From CAVVMA01 sp963788205 (GTDB lineage Bacteria; Desulfobacterota; Binatia; Binatales; Binataceae), in contig CAWBGG010000007.1 of assembly GCA_963788205.1 (NCBI GenBank), positions 744,001 to 808,000 on the forward strand: a stretch of DNA of 64,000 nt, read 5' to 3'. This document shows positions 1-8,342 of this stretch, piece after piece. Both the position numbers and the translations under genes were made by a program. Each line of letters starts with the position of its first letter. The first letter of the stretch is position 1. The notes under the pieces were generated by a model. That model saw only the letters and a program-made list of their open reading frames with translations, was not told the DNA's origin and did not search any database.

Positions 1-1
1 G

Positions 2-538
2 ACCATGATCTATCAGCAACCAGAGGTGTGGACTCGCCTGATGGAGTTGCTGGCGCGCACCACCGCCGACTATCTCAATATGCAGATCGACGCCGGCGCC
101 GATATCGTCCAGCTCTTCGATAGTTGGGTCGGCAGCCTCGGCCCCGACGACTATCGCCGCTTCGTGCTGCCGCATACTGCGGCCGTGATCGCCGCGATCC
201 GGCCGGGCGTGCCGGTGATTCACTTCGGCACGATTACCGGCAACCTGCTCGAGCTGATGCGCGAGGCCGGCGGCGACGTGATCGGCCTGGACTGGCGCGT
301 CGATCTGGCCGAGGCGTGGGCGCGGCTCGGCGACGATGTCGCAGTGCAGGGTAATCTCGATCCGATCGCATTGTTCGCGGACGTGAGCGAGATTCGCCGT
401 CGCGCGCAGGCGATTCTGGACAAGGCCGGCGGGCGCCCCGGCCATATCTTCAATCTCGGCCACGGTATTTTGCCCCAGACGCCGGTCGATCATGTGATCG
501 CGCTGGTCGACGCGGTCCACGAATTGAGCCGCCGATAA
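2..538 (+). CDS. hemE: Uroporphyrinogen decarboxylase, C-terminal part
   Basis: This is the last ~178 residues of HemE, which decarboxylates the four acetate side chains of uroporphyrinogen III to give coproporphyrinogen III in the cytoplasm. The reading frame is open to the left edge, so the N-terminal half lies outside the window. Family features seen are the 'DSWVGSLGPDDYRRF' stretch, 'IHFGTITGNLLELM', 'GLDWRVDL', 'VQGNLDP', and the C-terminal 'FNLGHGILPQTP' that closes nearly all HemE proteins. The stop lies 4 bp before the hemH start, and hemH is coupled to hemY, so the three are probably one transcript. Confidence 0.96.
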   Translation, partial: TMIYQQPEVWTRLMELLARTTADYLNMQIDAGADIVQLFDSWVGSLGPDDYRRFVLPHTAAVIAAIRPGVPVIHFGTITGNLLELMREAGGDVIGLDWRVDLAEAWARLGDDVAVQGNLDPIALFADVSEIRRRAQAILDKAGGRPGHIFNLGHGILPQTPVDHVIALVDAVHELSRR

Positions 539-542
539 TCCG

Positions 543-1469
543 GTGAGCGCGCATCCCGCCTACGACGCGGTTCTAATCGTCGGCTTCGGTGGGCCGACGC
601 GCCGCGAAGAGATTCGCCCGTTCCTCGACAACGTGCTGCGCGGGCGCCCGGTGCCCAAAGAGCGCTACGAGGAAGTCGTGCGCCACTATGAGCATATGGG
701 CGGCGCCTCGCCGTACAACGAGCTCACGATCCGCCAGGCGCGCGCGCTGGGCGCGGAACTAGATCGCGACGGCCCGCGAATCCCGGTGTGGGTCGGGATG
801 CGCAACTGGGAGCCGTATCTGGCCGGAGCGATCGCTGAGATGGCTAGTCACGGAGTGCGCCACGCGCTTGGAATAATCATGGCGGCGCATCGCAGCGAAG
901 CGAGCTGGGATCGGTATCAGCAAAACGTCAACGAAGCGTGCGAGCAGGTTGGCGATACTGCACCGGCGATCGTCTATCCCGGTCCGTGGCACGACCATCC
1001 GCTGTTCATACAAGCCGCAGCCGCACGCGTGCAGGAAGCGCTGGGGCGTATCGACGCGCACTCGCATCCGCACGCCCATCTCATTTTCACCGCGCACAGC
1101 ATCCCGGTCGCGATGGCTTCTGCGAGCCGGTACGTCGAGCAATTGACAGATTCGGCGCGGCTGGTTGCCCGCGCGGTTGGGATCCAGTCGTGGACGCTGG
1201 CCTTTCAGAGCCGCAGCGGAAGCCCGCGTGAGCCGTGGCTCGAACCCGATATCGGCGACGCGATTCGCAAGCTCGGCGCCGGACGAACTGAGATCGTGAT
1301 GCCGATCGGCTTTCTGTGCGATCATATCGAGGTGCTCTACGATCTCGATGTCGAAGCCGCGCGGATCGCGCGCGAGGCGGGCGTGTGGATGGTGCGCGCT
1401 CCCACCGTCGGCGACCATCCGTTGTTCATAAAAATGCTGGCGACGATCGTCCGCGGCGAGAAATCGTGA
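543..1469 (+). CDS. hemH: Ferrochelatase
   Basis: A 308-residue ferrochelatase that inserts Fe(II) into a porphyrin. It opens with 'YDAVLIVGFGGPTRREEIRPFL', the typical start of the family. The metal-site histidine is probably in 'LIFTAHSIPVAMA', and the conserved acidic segment 'IGFLCDHIEVLYDLDVEA' is present. The start is GTG at 543, four bases after the hemE stop. The stop overlaps the next GTG (GTGA), which implies translational coupling to hemY. With hemY this is the protoporphyrin-dependent branch of heme synthesis; coproporphyrin ferrochelatase activity cannot be excluded from sequence alone. Confidence 0.95.
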   Translation: MSAHPAYDAVLIVGFGGPTRREEIRPFLDNVLRGRPVPKERYEEVVRHYEHMGGASPYNELTIRQARALGAELDRDGPRIPVWVGMRNWEPYLAGAIAEMASHGVRHALGIIMAAHRSEASWDRYQQNVNEACEQVGDTAPAIVYPGPWHDHPLFIQAAAARVQEALGRIDAHSHPHAHLIFTAHSIPVAMASASRYVEQLTDSARLVARAVGIQSWTLAFQSRSGSPREPWLEPDIGDAIRKLGAGRTEIVMPIGFLCDHIEVLYDLDVEAARIAREAGVWMVRAPTVGDHPLFIKMLATIVRGEKS

Positions 1470-2920
1470 GCGAGCCGGCGCAAAAGCGCGTCGCCGTTAT
1501 CGGCGGCGGAATCGCGGGTCTGGCGGCGGCGTATCGCCTGATCGAACTCGCGGCGGCGCGCGCGATACCGCTTCACGTCAGCCTGTTCGAGCGCGGCGCT
1601 CGCCTCGGCGGCGCGCTCGAAACGATTGTTCGCGACGGCTTCGTGATCGAAACCGGCGCCGACTCGATTCTCACGGAAAAACCGGCCGCCGCGAATCTCG
1701 CCAAGCGAATCGGGCTCGAGCCCGAGCTGATCGGCACCATCGAGCGCTTCCGCAAAACGTACGTCGTGCGCGGCGGAAGGCTAGTCGAGATTCCCGAGGG
1801 ATTTTCGCTGCTGGCGCCTGCGCGGCTCGGCCCGATCCTGAAAAGCCCCCTGCTGAGCCCGATCGGCAAGCTGCGCATCGCGCTTGAGCCGCTGATTCCG
1901 CGCCGGCGGGAATCCGGGGACGAGAGTCTTGGATCTTTCGTGCGGCGGCGGATGGGCCGGCAAGTGCTCGATCGAATCGCGCAGCCGCTGGCGGGTGGAA
2001 TCTACACCGCCGACGCGGACCGCTTGAGCCTCGGCGCCACGATGCCGCGCTTTATCGAGATGGAGCGCAAATATGGCAGCGTGATTCGCGGGCTTAGACA
2101 TGCGAACCGGGCGCGGCCCGAACAGGCTGTCGGCAGCGGCGCGCGATGGAGCTTGTTCTTCAGCTTTCGCGGCGGAGTCGGCGCGCTCGTGGACGCCCTC
2201 GCTGCGCGGCTGGGCGAATGCGTGCGTACGCAAACCGAGGTACTGGAACTTACAGCCGGCGCCGGCCGATGGAAGCTCCGCCTGCAAACCGGCGCGGAGT
2301 TCGAAGCCGACGCGGTGGTGCTCGCGGCGCCCGCGTATGCCGCTTCCCGGATGCTCGCGAAGCTTGCGCCCCGCTTGGCGGAGTGCCTGGGCAAAGTCAA
2401 TTACTCGTCCGCGGCGACGGTGAATCTCGCGTATCGCGAGAGTGATTTTCCGCGTCCGCCCGAAACGTTCGGCTTTGTCGTCCCGACTATCGAGCGGCGC
2501 AAGATCATCGCGGGCAGCTTTTCGAGTCTCAAATATCCCGGCCGGGCGCCGGCCGGAACCGTGCTGCTGCGGGTATTTCTCGGCGGCGCGCTGGACAGTC
2601 AAATGATGCAAATGATGCGCCTGGACGACGCCGCGATGGCCGCGGCGGCGCGCGAAGAGCTTGCTGCGCTGCTCAATCTTCGCGCCGAGCCCATGCTCAC
2701 ACTGATCCGCCGCTGGCCCGACTCGATGCCGCAATACGCGGTCGGCCATCTGGAGCGCGTGGGGGAAATCGAGCGCCAGGCGGCGGAGATTCCCGGTCTT
2801 GCGCTGGCCGGCGCAGCGTACAGAGGGGTCGGCATCCCCGATTGCATCCGCAGCGGCGAGCAAGCCGCGGAAGCGCTTACGACGTGGCTGACTGGAAAGG
2901 ACGTCGCGAGCGCAAGTTAG
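1466..2920 (+). CDS. hemY: Protoporphyrinogen oxidase (FAD-dependent)
   Basis: A 484-residue FAD-dependent oxidase that converts protoporphyrinogen IX to protoporphyrin IX. The N-terminal dinucleotide-binding motif is 'VAVIGGGIAGLAAAYRL'. It is followed by 'ETGADSILTEKPAAANLAKRIGLE' and 'PLAGGIYTADADRLSLGATMP', both typical of HemY. The C-terminal FAD motif is 'LAGAAYRGVGIPDCIRSGEQAA'. The frame is open further upstream, but GTG at 1466 is preferred because it overlaps the hemH stop by 4 bp and sits just before the flavin motif. It completes a hemE-hemH-hemY operon. Confidence 0.94.
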   Translation: MSEPAQKRVAVIGGGIAGLAAAYRLIELAAARAIPLHVSLFERGARLGGALETIVRDGFVIETGADSILTEKPAAANLAKRIGLEPELIGTIERFRKTYVVRGGRLVEIPEGFSLLAPARLGPILKSPLLSPIGKLRIALEPLIPRRRESGDESLGSFVRRRMGRQVLDRIAQPLAGGIYTADADRLSLGATMPRFIEMERKYGSVIRGLRHANRARPEQAVGSGARWSLFFSFRGGVGALVDALAARLGECVRTQTEVLELTAGAGRWKLRLQTGAEFEADAVVLAAPAYAASRMLAKLAPRLAECLGKVNYSSAATVNLAYRESDFPRPPETFGFVVPTIERRKIIAGSFSSLKYPGRAPAGTVLLRVFLGGALDSQMMQMMRLDDAAMAAAAREELAALLNLRAEPMLTLIRRWPDSMPQYAVGHLERVGEIERQAAEIPGLALAGAAYRGVGIPDCIRSGEQAAEALTTWLTGKDVASAS

Positions 2921-2977
2921 CGGTTATCGGCCAAAGAACTGGCCAGTGTATCCAAGGTCGATGTGCCCGTTGCCAAG

Positions 2978-2994
2978 TGACTGACCGTCAGTCA
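2978..2994. promoter_or_regulatory. TetR-type operator upstream of the methyltransferase
   Basis: TGACTGACCGTCAGTCA is a perfect palindrome of two 8-bp arms around one central base. It lies 135 bp upstream of the methyltransferase start. A near-identical copy lies just upstream of the TetR gene at 4419-4435. TetR/AcrR regulators commonly bind such TGACTGA-type sites, so this is probably the binding site of the TetR protein encoded at 3689-4366. Binding is inferred, not shown. Confidence 0.75.
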
Positions 2995-3129
2995 TGGTAA
3001 TGAATACGGACTCCACGGTTCTCCAACCTGTCGATTGTGGAGGGCATCCGAGTGTAGAGCTGCCCAAGTATGATCGTCCGCCCTGCGCCACAGAAGCCGC
3101 CTGAGGCCCGTGGATTGGAGAGTACCGAT

Positions 3130-3702
3130 ATGAGGATGACAGCCCTTGAGAAATACTTCGTAAACAGACCCAGTAATACCCGCACGGTCGCCGCTCGCGC
3201 CCAGCAACTGCTCGGCCGTATTAACCACCAGGCTGGGTGGCGATACCTGGACGTTGGATGTGGCGTCGGCTCCGCCGCCTGCGAGATTGCTGGCGCGAGC
3301 AATCTGGATGTCACAGGGGTCGATATCGATCCTAAACAAATCGAGGCTGCCAGAGCCGGAGCGGTGCACCCGAATCTGCACTTCAGGGTGATGGATGCGA
3401 CCAGGTTAGATTTTCGCGACGGCCAGTTTGATATTGTTGCAACCAGCATGGTTACCCATCACATCCCCGATTGGGAGCGAGCTCTCGCCGAGATGGTGCG
3501 CGTCTTACGAACCGGAGGCTACCTGATCTACAGCGATCATGTGTTTCCATCCTGGTTGGCCAAGACCATCCGCCTCTTTCGCTTGATGGGGTCTCCGTCA
3601 ACGGCCGCACTCGAGTCCCTGGCTGCAAGCGCCGCATTGGTCAAGGTCCACCAGTTACAGCGGTCCGGCCACGTGGACGTCATCTGGCTCAAGAACGGCT
3701 GA
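3130..3702 (+). CDS. Class I SAM-dependent methyltransferase
   Basis: A ~190-residue methyltransferase with a Rossmann fold. Motif I is 'YLDVGCGVGSAACEIA', followed by an acidic 'VTGVDIDPKQIEAA' strand, a 'MDATRLDF' segment, and 'FDIVATSMVTHHI' before the usual 'EMVRVLRTGGYLIYSD'. The ATG at 3130 is preferred over the in-frame ATG at 3070 because a GGAG lies about 10 bases before it and the fold starts soon after. The substrate is unknown. The gene ends convergent with, and overlapping by 14 bp, a TetR regulator. The perfect operator upstream suggests that this regulator represses it. Confidence 0.85.
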   Translation: MRMTALEKYFVNRPSNTRTVAARAQQLLGRINHQAGWRYLDVGCGVGSAACEIAGASNLDVTGVDIDPKQIEAARAGAVHPNLHFRVMDATRLDFRDGQFDIVATSMVTHHIPDWERALAEMVRVLRTGGYLIYSDHVFPSWLAKTIRLFRLMGSPSTAALESLAASAALVKVHQLQRSGHVDVIWLKNG

Positions 3703-4366
3703 GGACCGAGCGACTGCCGGCTTCCGGCGGGATACCAATGGCATTGCGCACAATCCTCTGACTCAAACGAATTGCGGCCTCGTGATCAGACCGCCGGTTA
3801 CTCAGGATGTGGTCCACGATTCCATGGAGCGCATAGAACAGAAAAACCGAGACGAGCTCGGAACTTTCGACGTGCCATGCTCGCGCCGCAGAGCCCGCGC
3901 GGATTAGCTCCTCAAGCTCCAGGACAGCCGCGTTCTGCGCCTTTGAACCATGACTTTGCTGGCCGTCATGGAACAGAACGTCATGTAGCCTGACGTGGTC
4001 CAGATAGTGGCGTACCCCGCCTTCCACCCACGCGTCCAATCGGCCTGCCCAGTCTGCGGCCGGGACCCGTGTTGCGAGAGCTTCAATTCGCCCCCGGCAA
4101 CCCTCAATGAAACGGTCGCGAAGCGCAGTAAGCAGAGCTTCCTTGGAATCGAAATAGAGATAAAACGTTCCTTTGGCGACTCCCGCTTTGTGTGTGATGT
4201 CTTCGATCGTCGTGGACGCGAAACCCTTCTGGACAAAGGTCCGTTCCCCGGCATCCATGAGATCACCTCGGCGAAGATCAGACGGCTTGGTCCGTGTGGC
4301 GACGGTGCCCCGGGCTAAACGCTCCGCCTCTGGTCGAACTGGTGTTCGCCTTTCAGGTTCTCGCAT
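3689..4366 (-). CDS. TetR/AcrR family transcriptional repressor
   Basis: A 225-residue regulator. The N-terminal helix-turn-helix spans roughly residues 38-80 and contains 'FVQKGFASTTIEDI', 'AGVAKGTFYLYF' and 'SKEALL', which is a textbook TetR DNA-binding domain. The remainder is the variable ligand-binding half. The first ~30 residues are Arg-rich and atypical, so a later start is possible. The palindrome at 4419-4435 lies about 53 bp upstream of the start and matches the site in front of the convergent methyltransferase gene. Autoregulation together with control of that gene is the simplest reading. Confidence 0.9.
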   Translation of the reverse strand: MREPERRTPVRPEAERLARGTVATRTKPSDLRRGDLMDAGERTFVQKGFASTTIEDITHKAGVAKGTFYLYFDSKEALLTALRDRFIEGCRGRIEALATRVPAADWAGRLDAWVEGGVRHYLDHVRLHDVLFHDGQQSHGSKAQNAAVLELEELIRAGSAARAWHVESSELVSVFLFYALHGIVDHILSNRRSDHEAAIRLSQRIVRNAIGIPPEAGSRSVLSRS

Positions 4367-4418
4367 TAGTGATTCTCATCCCTCCCTATTCGGCGGGAAA
4401 TGAACTCACAAACCATAG

Positions 4419-4435
4419 TGACTGACGTTCAGTCA
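4419..4435. promoter_or_regulatory. TetR-type operator upstream of the tetR gene
   Basis: TGACTGACGTTCAGTCA matches the site at 2978-2994 in 15 of 17 positions and is a palindrome with one arm mismatch. On the minus strand a TTGACA hexamer (4444-4439) abuts it, so the operator would lie between or over the promoter elements of the repressor gene. This fits negative autoregulation. Confidence 0.72.
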
Positions 4436-4891
4436 ATCTGTCAATCCTAGCTTACCTTGCTCCCCACCTCGCTGTGCCTGGGGAACCGTCAACCCGCAGG
4501 GAGCTGTTGAAGTAGAGCTGAAAGGGCCGCTTTTGCGTCTCGCCCAAAGGTCGTATTCTAAGCGAGGCGTAGCTATGGGGCGAGATTGAAAAGTCATAAG
4601 CCCGGCAGGCGCGTTCGACCAGTCGAGCGTACCGCGTCTGCCGATCCGGCGGGCTTCAAGCCGCAGACAGCACTCGGAAGCGAGCTTGTTCTCATCCGGC
4701 GCCCTATCATTGCTTCGGGCGAGCCAATGCTCAGTTGGAAGCAACTGGATCGAGAGGTCGCACGACGCCGGGGAGAAGCCGCTGGCGCTTAGGCGCTTGT
4801 GAATTTCTGATTAGCGGCAGCAGCAGGCAACCCTCGCGCGGCGCAGCGCCGGGCCCTTCCTGGTCAGGGAGAGGCGGGAATCTGGCACAAC
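4436..4891. other. Intergenic region, no gene recognised
   Basis: About 455 bp between the TetR operator and dinB. Short open frames exist on both strands, but none has a convincing ribosome binding site, recognisable motif or typical composition. I see no RNA gene. The dinB promoter should be in the right part, but I cannot place it with confidence. Confidence 0.4.
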
Positions 4892-6130
4892 ATGTCTTCC
4901 ATCTCCGAAATGACGACGTGGCCGCGTGTGATTGCGCACGCCGACATGGACGCCTTCTACGCGTCGGTGGAAATTCTCGACAACCCCGCGCTGCGCGGCC
5001 AGCCCGTTATTGTTGGCGGAAGCAGCCGGCGCGGCGTCGTGACCTCGGCGTCTTACGAAGCGAGGAAATATGGCGTGCGCTCCGCGATGCCGACCGCGCA
5101 GGCGCTCAAGCTTTGTCCCGATGGAGTCTTTATCGGCGGCCGGATGGATCGCTACGTGGAGGTCTCGCGCGAGGTGCGCAAGGTCTTCGAGAGCTTCAGC
5201 CCGGTCGTCGAGCCACTTTCGCTCGATGAGGCGTTTATCGATCTGACCGGCACCGGCAAGCTGCTCGGTGCGCCGATTGACGTGGCGCGGGCGCTCAAAC
5301 GCCGGATGCTCGATCAGACCGGGCTGGTCGTGTCGGTCGGGCTTGCGCCGACCAAGATGGTCGCGAAGATCCTTAGCGACATGTCCAAGCCCGACGGCCT
5401 CTTGAGCCTGGGCCCGGAGGCCGTTCGCGATTTTCTCGACCCGCTGCCGGTTGAGCGCTTGTGGGGCGTGGGACGGGTGACGCTCGAGCGGATGCATGCC
5501 GCCGGTATCACCACGGTCGGCGAGCTGGCGCGCTGCGACCCGGGTGCGCTAGCGGCGCGTATCGGCTCGGCGGGGGCGCATCTGCATGGCCTAGCCAACG
5601 GCCGCGATTCTCGCGCGGTGGTCGCGGACTGGCAGCGCAAGTCTTATGGAGAGGAGAACACCTTCGGGCGCGACCTCGCGTTCGATTCGCTGGAGTTGAA
5701 ACGCACGCTGATCGCTCATGGCGAGGCGATTGGGCGGCGCCTGCGCGCGGACGAGATTCGCGCACGAACCATCACGCTCAAGCTCAAGCTCGCGACCCCG
5801 CTGGGCGGCGGGCGTTATCCGATGCTGACGCGGAGCTTTTCCTTCACGCGTCCGACCGACGATGGTGGCGAGATTGCGGCGGCCGCCGCCCATCTGCTTT
5901 CGCGCGTGCGCAGCAGGCATAAGATTCGGCTGGCCGGAATCCAGGTGCATAACCTCGAGCGTATCGATGCGTCGCAGCTTGGCCTGTTCGATCGGGCCGC
6001 GGGCTCAGAGTCGCGGCGCTCGCGGCTTAACCACGCGCTCGACGAAGTCGCGCGCCGCTTCGGCGATGAAGCGCTCACCCGCGGGATGGTGCGAGCCGAG
6101 CGCGCTGCGCCCAGCCGCCGGATCAAATAG
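4892..6130 (+). CDS. dinB: DNA polymerase IV (Y-family translesion polymerase)
   Basis: A 412-residue Y-family polymerase that copies past damaged bases. Catalytic acidic motifs are visible: 'HADMDAFYASVE' near residue 20 and 'SLDEAFIDLTG' near residue 110. 'SVGLAPTKMVAKILSDMSKPDG' and the helix-hairpin-helix region 'LPVERLWGVGRVT' follow. The little-finger domain begins around residue 240 with 'YGEENTFGRDL'. A sliding-clamp-binding pentapeptide, QLGLF, is seen near residue 355, with a basic tail of ~50 residues beyond it. No LexA-type box was recognised upstream. Confidence 0.95.
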   Translation: MSSISEMTTWPRVIAHADMDAFYASVEILDNPALRGQPVIVGGSSRRGVVTSASYEARKYGVRSAMPTAQALKLCPDGVFIGGRMDRYVEVSREVRKVFESFSPVVEPLSLDEAFIDLTGTGKLLGAPIDVARALKRRMLDQTGLVVSVGLAPTKMVAKILSDMSKPDGLLSLGPEAVRDFLDPLPVERLWGVGRVTLERMHAAGITTVGELARCDPGALAARIGSAGAHLHGLANGRDSRAVVADWQRKSYGEENTFGRDLAFDSLELKRTLIAHGEAIGRRLRADEIRARTITLKLKLATPLGGGRYPMLTRSFSFTRPTDDGGEIAAAAAHLLSRVRSRHKIRLAGIQVHNLERIDASQLGLFDRAAGSESRRSRLNHALDEVARRFGDEALTRGMVRAERAAPSRRIK

Positions 6131-6254
6131 CGGCTCGCGCCCGCGCGGGCAAACCGCTTTCACCGCTGCCGCCATCCTGGCGACGCGGATCATGCTCTGA
6201 GATTTGTTTGCCGGGCGAAGTTCGCGATATTGTGGTTAATTGATCAGACGGTTC

Positions 6255-7670
6255 ATGCCGATGGCAGCGAAGACTTTATTCGAGAAAATCTGGGCGAGGC
6301 ACGTGGTGCGCGAGGCGCCCGGCGAGCCGGTGTTGCTCTACGTCGATCTTCATCTGGTTCACGAAGTGACCTCGCCGCAGGCCTTCGAGGGATTGCGCAC
6401 CTGGGGCCGCAAGGTCCGCGCGCCGCAGCGCACTTTTGCGACGCTCGATCACAACGTACCAACCATCGACCAGAGCAAGCCGATCCGCGATCCCGATTCG
6501 GCGCTCCAGGTCGAGATGATGCGGCGCAACTGCCGCGAGTTCAGCGTGACGCTATTTGACCTGGGCGCGCGCGAACAGGGAATCGTCCACGTAATCGGAC
6601 CCGAGCAGGGCCTGACGCAGCCGGGGATGACGATCGTGTGCGGCGACAGCCATACCTCCACGCACGGCGCTTTCGGCGCGCTCGCGTTCGGAATCGGCAC
6701 CAGCGAAGTCGAGCACGTGCTCGCGACCCAATGCCTGTGGCAGACGCTTCCGCAGACGCTGGAAATCCGTGTCGATGGCAAGTTGCCCAAGGGCGTCACC
6801 GCCAAAGATGTCATTCTAGGAATCATTGGGCGCATCGGCACCGACGGCGCGACCGGGCGGGTGATCGAATATCGCGGCTCGGCCATCGAGGCGCTCTCGA
6901 TGGATGAGCGGATGACCGTGTGCAACATGTCGATCGAGGCGGGTGCGCGCGCCGGAATGGTCTCGCCTGATCAGGCCTGCGTCGAATATCTGCGCGGCCG
7001 CCCGTACCTTCCTTCCGGCGCCGAATTCGACCGGCTCGCTGCGAAATGGCTTGCGCTTCGAACTGACGCTGGTGCGAAATTCGATCACAGCATCAGCTTC
7101 GACGCCGCCCGCTTCGCTCCCCAGGTTACGTGGGGGACCAATCCCGCGATGGTCGCCGAGGTTACCGGCCGGGTGCCCGACCCGGGCGATTATTCCGATC
7201 CGCAGCAGCGCCGCGCGGTCGAGCGCGCACTCGAATACATGGCGCTCAGTCCCGGCACGCCGATCGCCGAGATCAAGCTCGACCGCGTTTTCATCGGCTC
7301 GTGCACCAACTCGCGGGTGAGCGATCTGAGCGCGGCGGCGGCCGTGGTCAAAGGGCGGCATGTCGCGCCCAGCGTTCACGCGATGGTGGTGCCCGGCTCA
7401 GCGCTGGTCAAGGTAGAGGCCGAGAAGCTCGGCCTGGACCGGATTTTCAAGGAGGCGGGTTTCGAGTGGCGCGAGGCCGGATGCAGCATGTGCCTGGGCA
7501 TGAACCCGGACATCCTCGCGCCGGGTGAGCGATGCGCCAGTACCTCGAATCGCAACTTCGAGGGCCGGCAAGGCAAGGGCGGGCGGACCCATCTGGTGAG
7601 TCCTGCCATGGCGGCGGCGGCCGCGGTCGCAGGCCATTTCGTCGATATCCGCGACTGGAGCGGCGCTTAG
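6255..7670 (+). CDS. leuC: 3-isopropylmalate dehydratase, large subunit
   Basis: The large subunit of isopropylmalate isomerase, which interconverts 2- and 3-isopropylmalate in leucine synthesis. It is an aconitase-type protein with a [4Fe-4S] cluster. Cluster ligands are visible as the Cys in 'FIGSCTNSRVSDL' and the CxxC in 'AGCSMCLGMNPD'. It starts with 'TLFEKIWARHVV' and contains 'VCGDSHTSTHGAFGALAFGIGTSEVEHVLA'. At ~471 residues it is the standard long bacterial LeuC. An upstream TTG at 6240 is in frame, but the ATG at 6255 or 6261 fits the family better. leuD follows after 26 bp. Confidence 0.96.
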   Translation: MPMAAKTLFEKIWARHVVREAPGEPVLLYVDLHLVHEVTSPQAFEGLRTWGRKVRAPQRTFATLDHNVPTIDQSKPIRDPDSALQVEMMRRNCREFSVTLFDLGAREQGIVHVIGPEQGLTQPGMTIVCGDSHTSTHGAFGALAFGIGTSEVEHVLATQCLWQTLPQTLEIRVDGKLPKGVTAKDVILGIIGRIGTDGATGRVIEYRGSAIEALSMDERMTVCNMSIEAGARAGMVSPDQACVEYLRGRPYLPSGAEFDRLAAKWLALRTDAGAKFDHSISFDAARFAPQVTWGTNPAMVAEVTGRVPDPGDYSDPQQRRAVERALEYMALSPGTPIAEIKLDRVFIGSCTNSRVSDLSAAAAVVKGRHVAPSVHAMVVPGSALVKVEAEKLGLDRIFKEAGFEWREAGCSMCLGMNPDILAPGERCASTSNRNFEGRQGKGGRTHLVSPAMAAAAAVAGHFVDIRDWSGA

Positions 7671-7696
7671 CCCCGCCGTCGCGCAGGGATCTCACA

Positions 7697-8290
7697 ATGA
7701 AAGCATTCATGAACTTTACCGGCCTGGTGGCGCCGCTTGATCGATCCAACGTCGACACCGACCAGATCATCCCCAAGCAATTTCTCAAGGCGGTCGTGCG
7801 CGACGGTCTTGGCAAGGGCCTTTTCTACGATTGGCGCAATCAGCCCGACAGAGATTTCGTGCTCGAACAGGCACGCTTCAAAGGCGCCGCCATCCTGGTC
7901 TCGCGCGACAACTTTGGCTCCGGCAGCTCGCGCGAGCACGCGGTGTGGGCGCTGGCCGATTTCGGCTTTCGCGCCGTGATCGCGCCGTCCTTCGCCGATA
8001 TTTTCCACAACAATTGTTTGAAGAACGGATTTTTGCCGATCGCGCTGAGCCACGAAGAGGTCGAGGCCATTTTCCAGGCGCTCAAGCATCACGAAGGATA
8101 CACGCTCAGGATCGACTTGCACGGGCAGACAGTGGCCGACGAATTCGGATGGGTGGGAAGGTTCGAGATCGATCCGTTCAGGAAAAATTGCCTGCTCGAG
8201 GGACTCGACGAGATTGATCTTACGCTCCTACATGAGGAAGACATTGTCGCCTTCGAGTCGAGTCATCCGGCTCCTTTTCGGACGCCCTGA
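7697..8290 (+). CDS. leuD: 3-isopropylmalate dehydratase, small subunit
   Basis: A 197-residue swivel-domain subunit that pairs with LeuC. Family signatures are 'NVDTDQIIPKQFLK', 'FGSGSSREHAVWAL' and 'FADIFHNNCLKNGFLPI'. The frame is open upstream into leuC, but the ATG at 7697 follows an AGGGA about 8 bp upstream and begins exactly where LeuD proteins begin (MKAFMNFTGLV). leuC and leuD are adjacent and clearly co-transcribed. No leuA or leuB is present in the window. Confidence 0.96.
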   Translation: MKAFMNFTGLVAPLDRSNVDTDQIIPKQFLKAVVRDGLGKGLFYDWRNQPDRDFVLEQARFKGAAILVSRDNFGSGSSREHAVWALADFGFRAVIAPSFADIFHNNCLKNGFLPIALSHEEVEAIFQALKHHEGYTLRIDLHGQTVADEFGWVGRFEIDPFRKNCLLEGLDEIDLTLLHEEDIVAFESSHPAPFRTP

Positions 8291-8342
8291 CCGCAAGCGC
8301 CGGGCCTGCCGGTGATCGCTGGAGAAAGATCGCGGGGGAAAT

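Noticed and set aside
1781..2863. 360-codon minus-strand frame opposite hemY
   Set aside because: It is a shadow of the well-conserved hemY gene and shows no recognisable domain.
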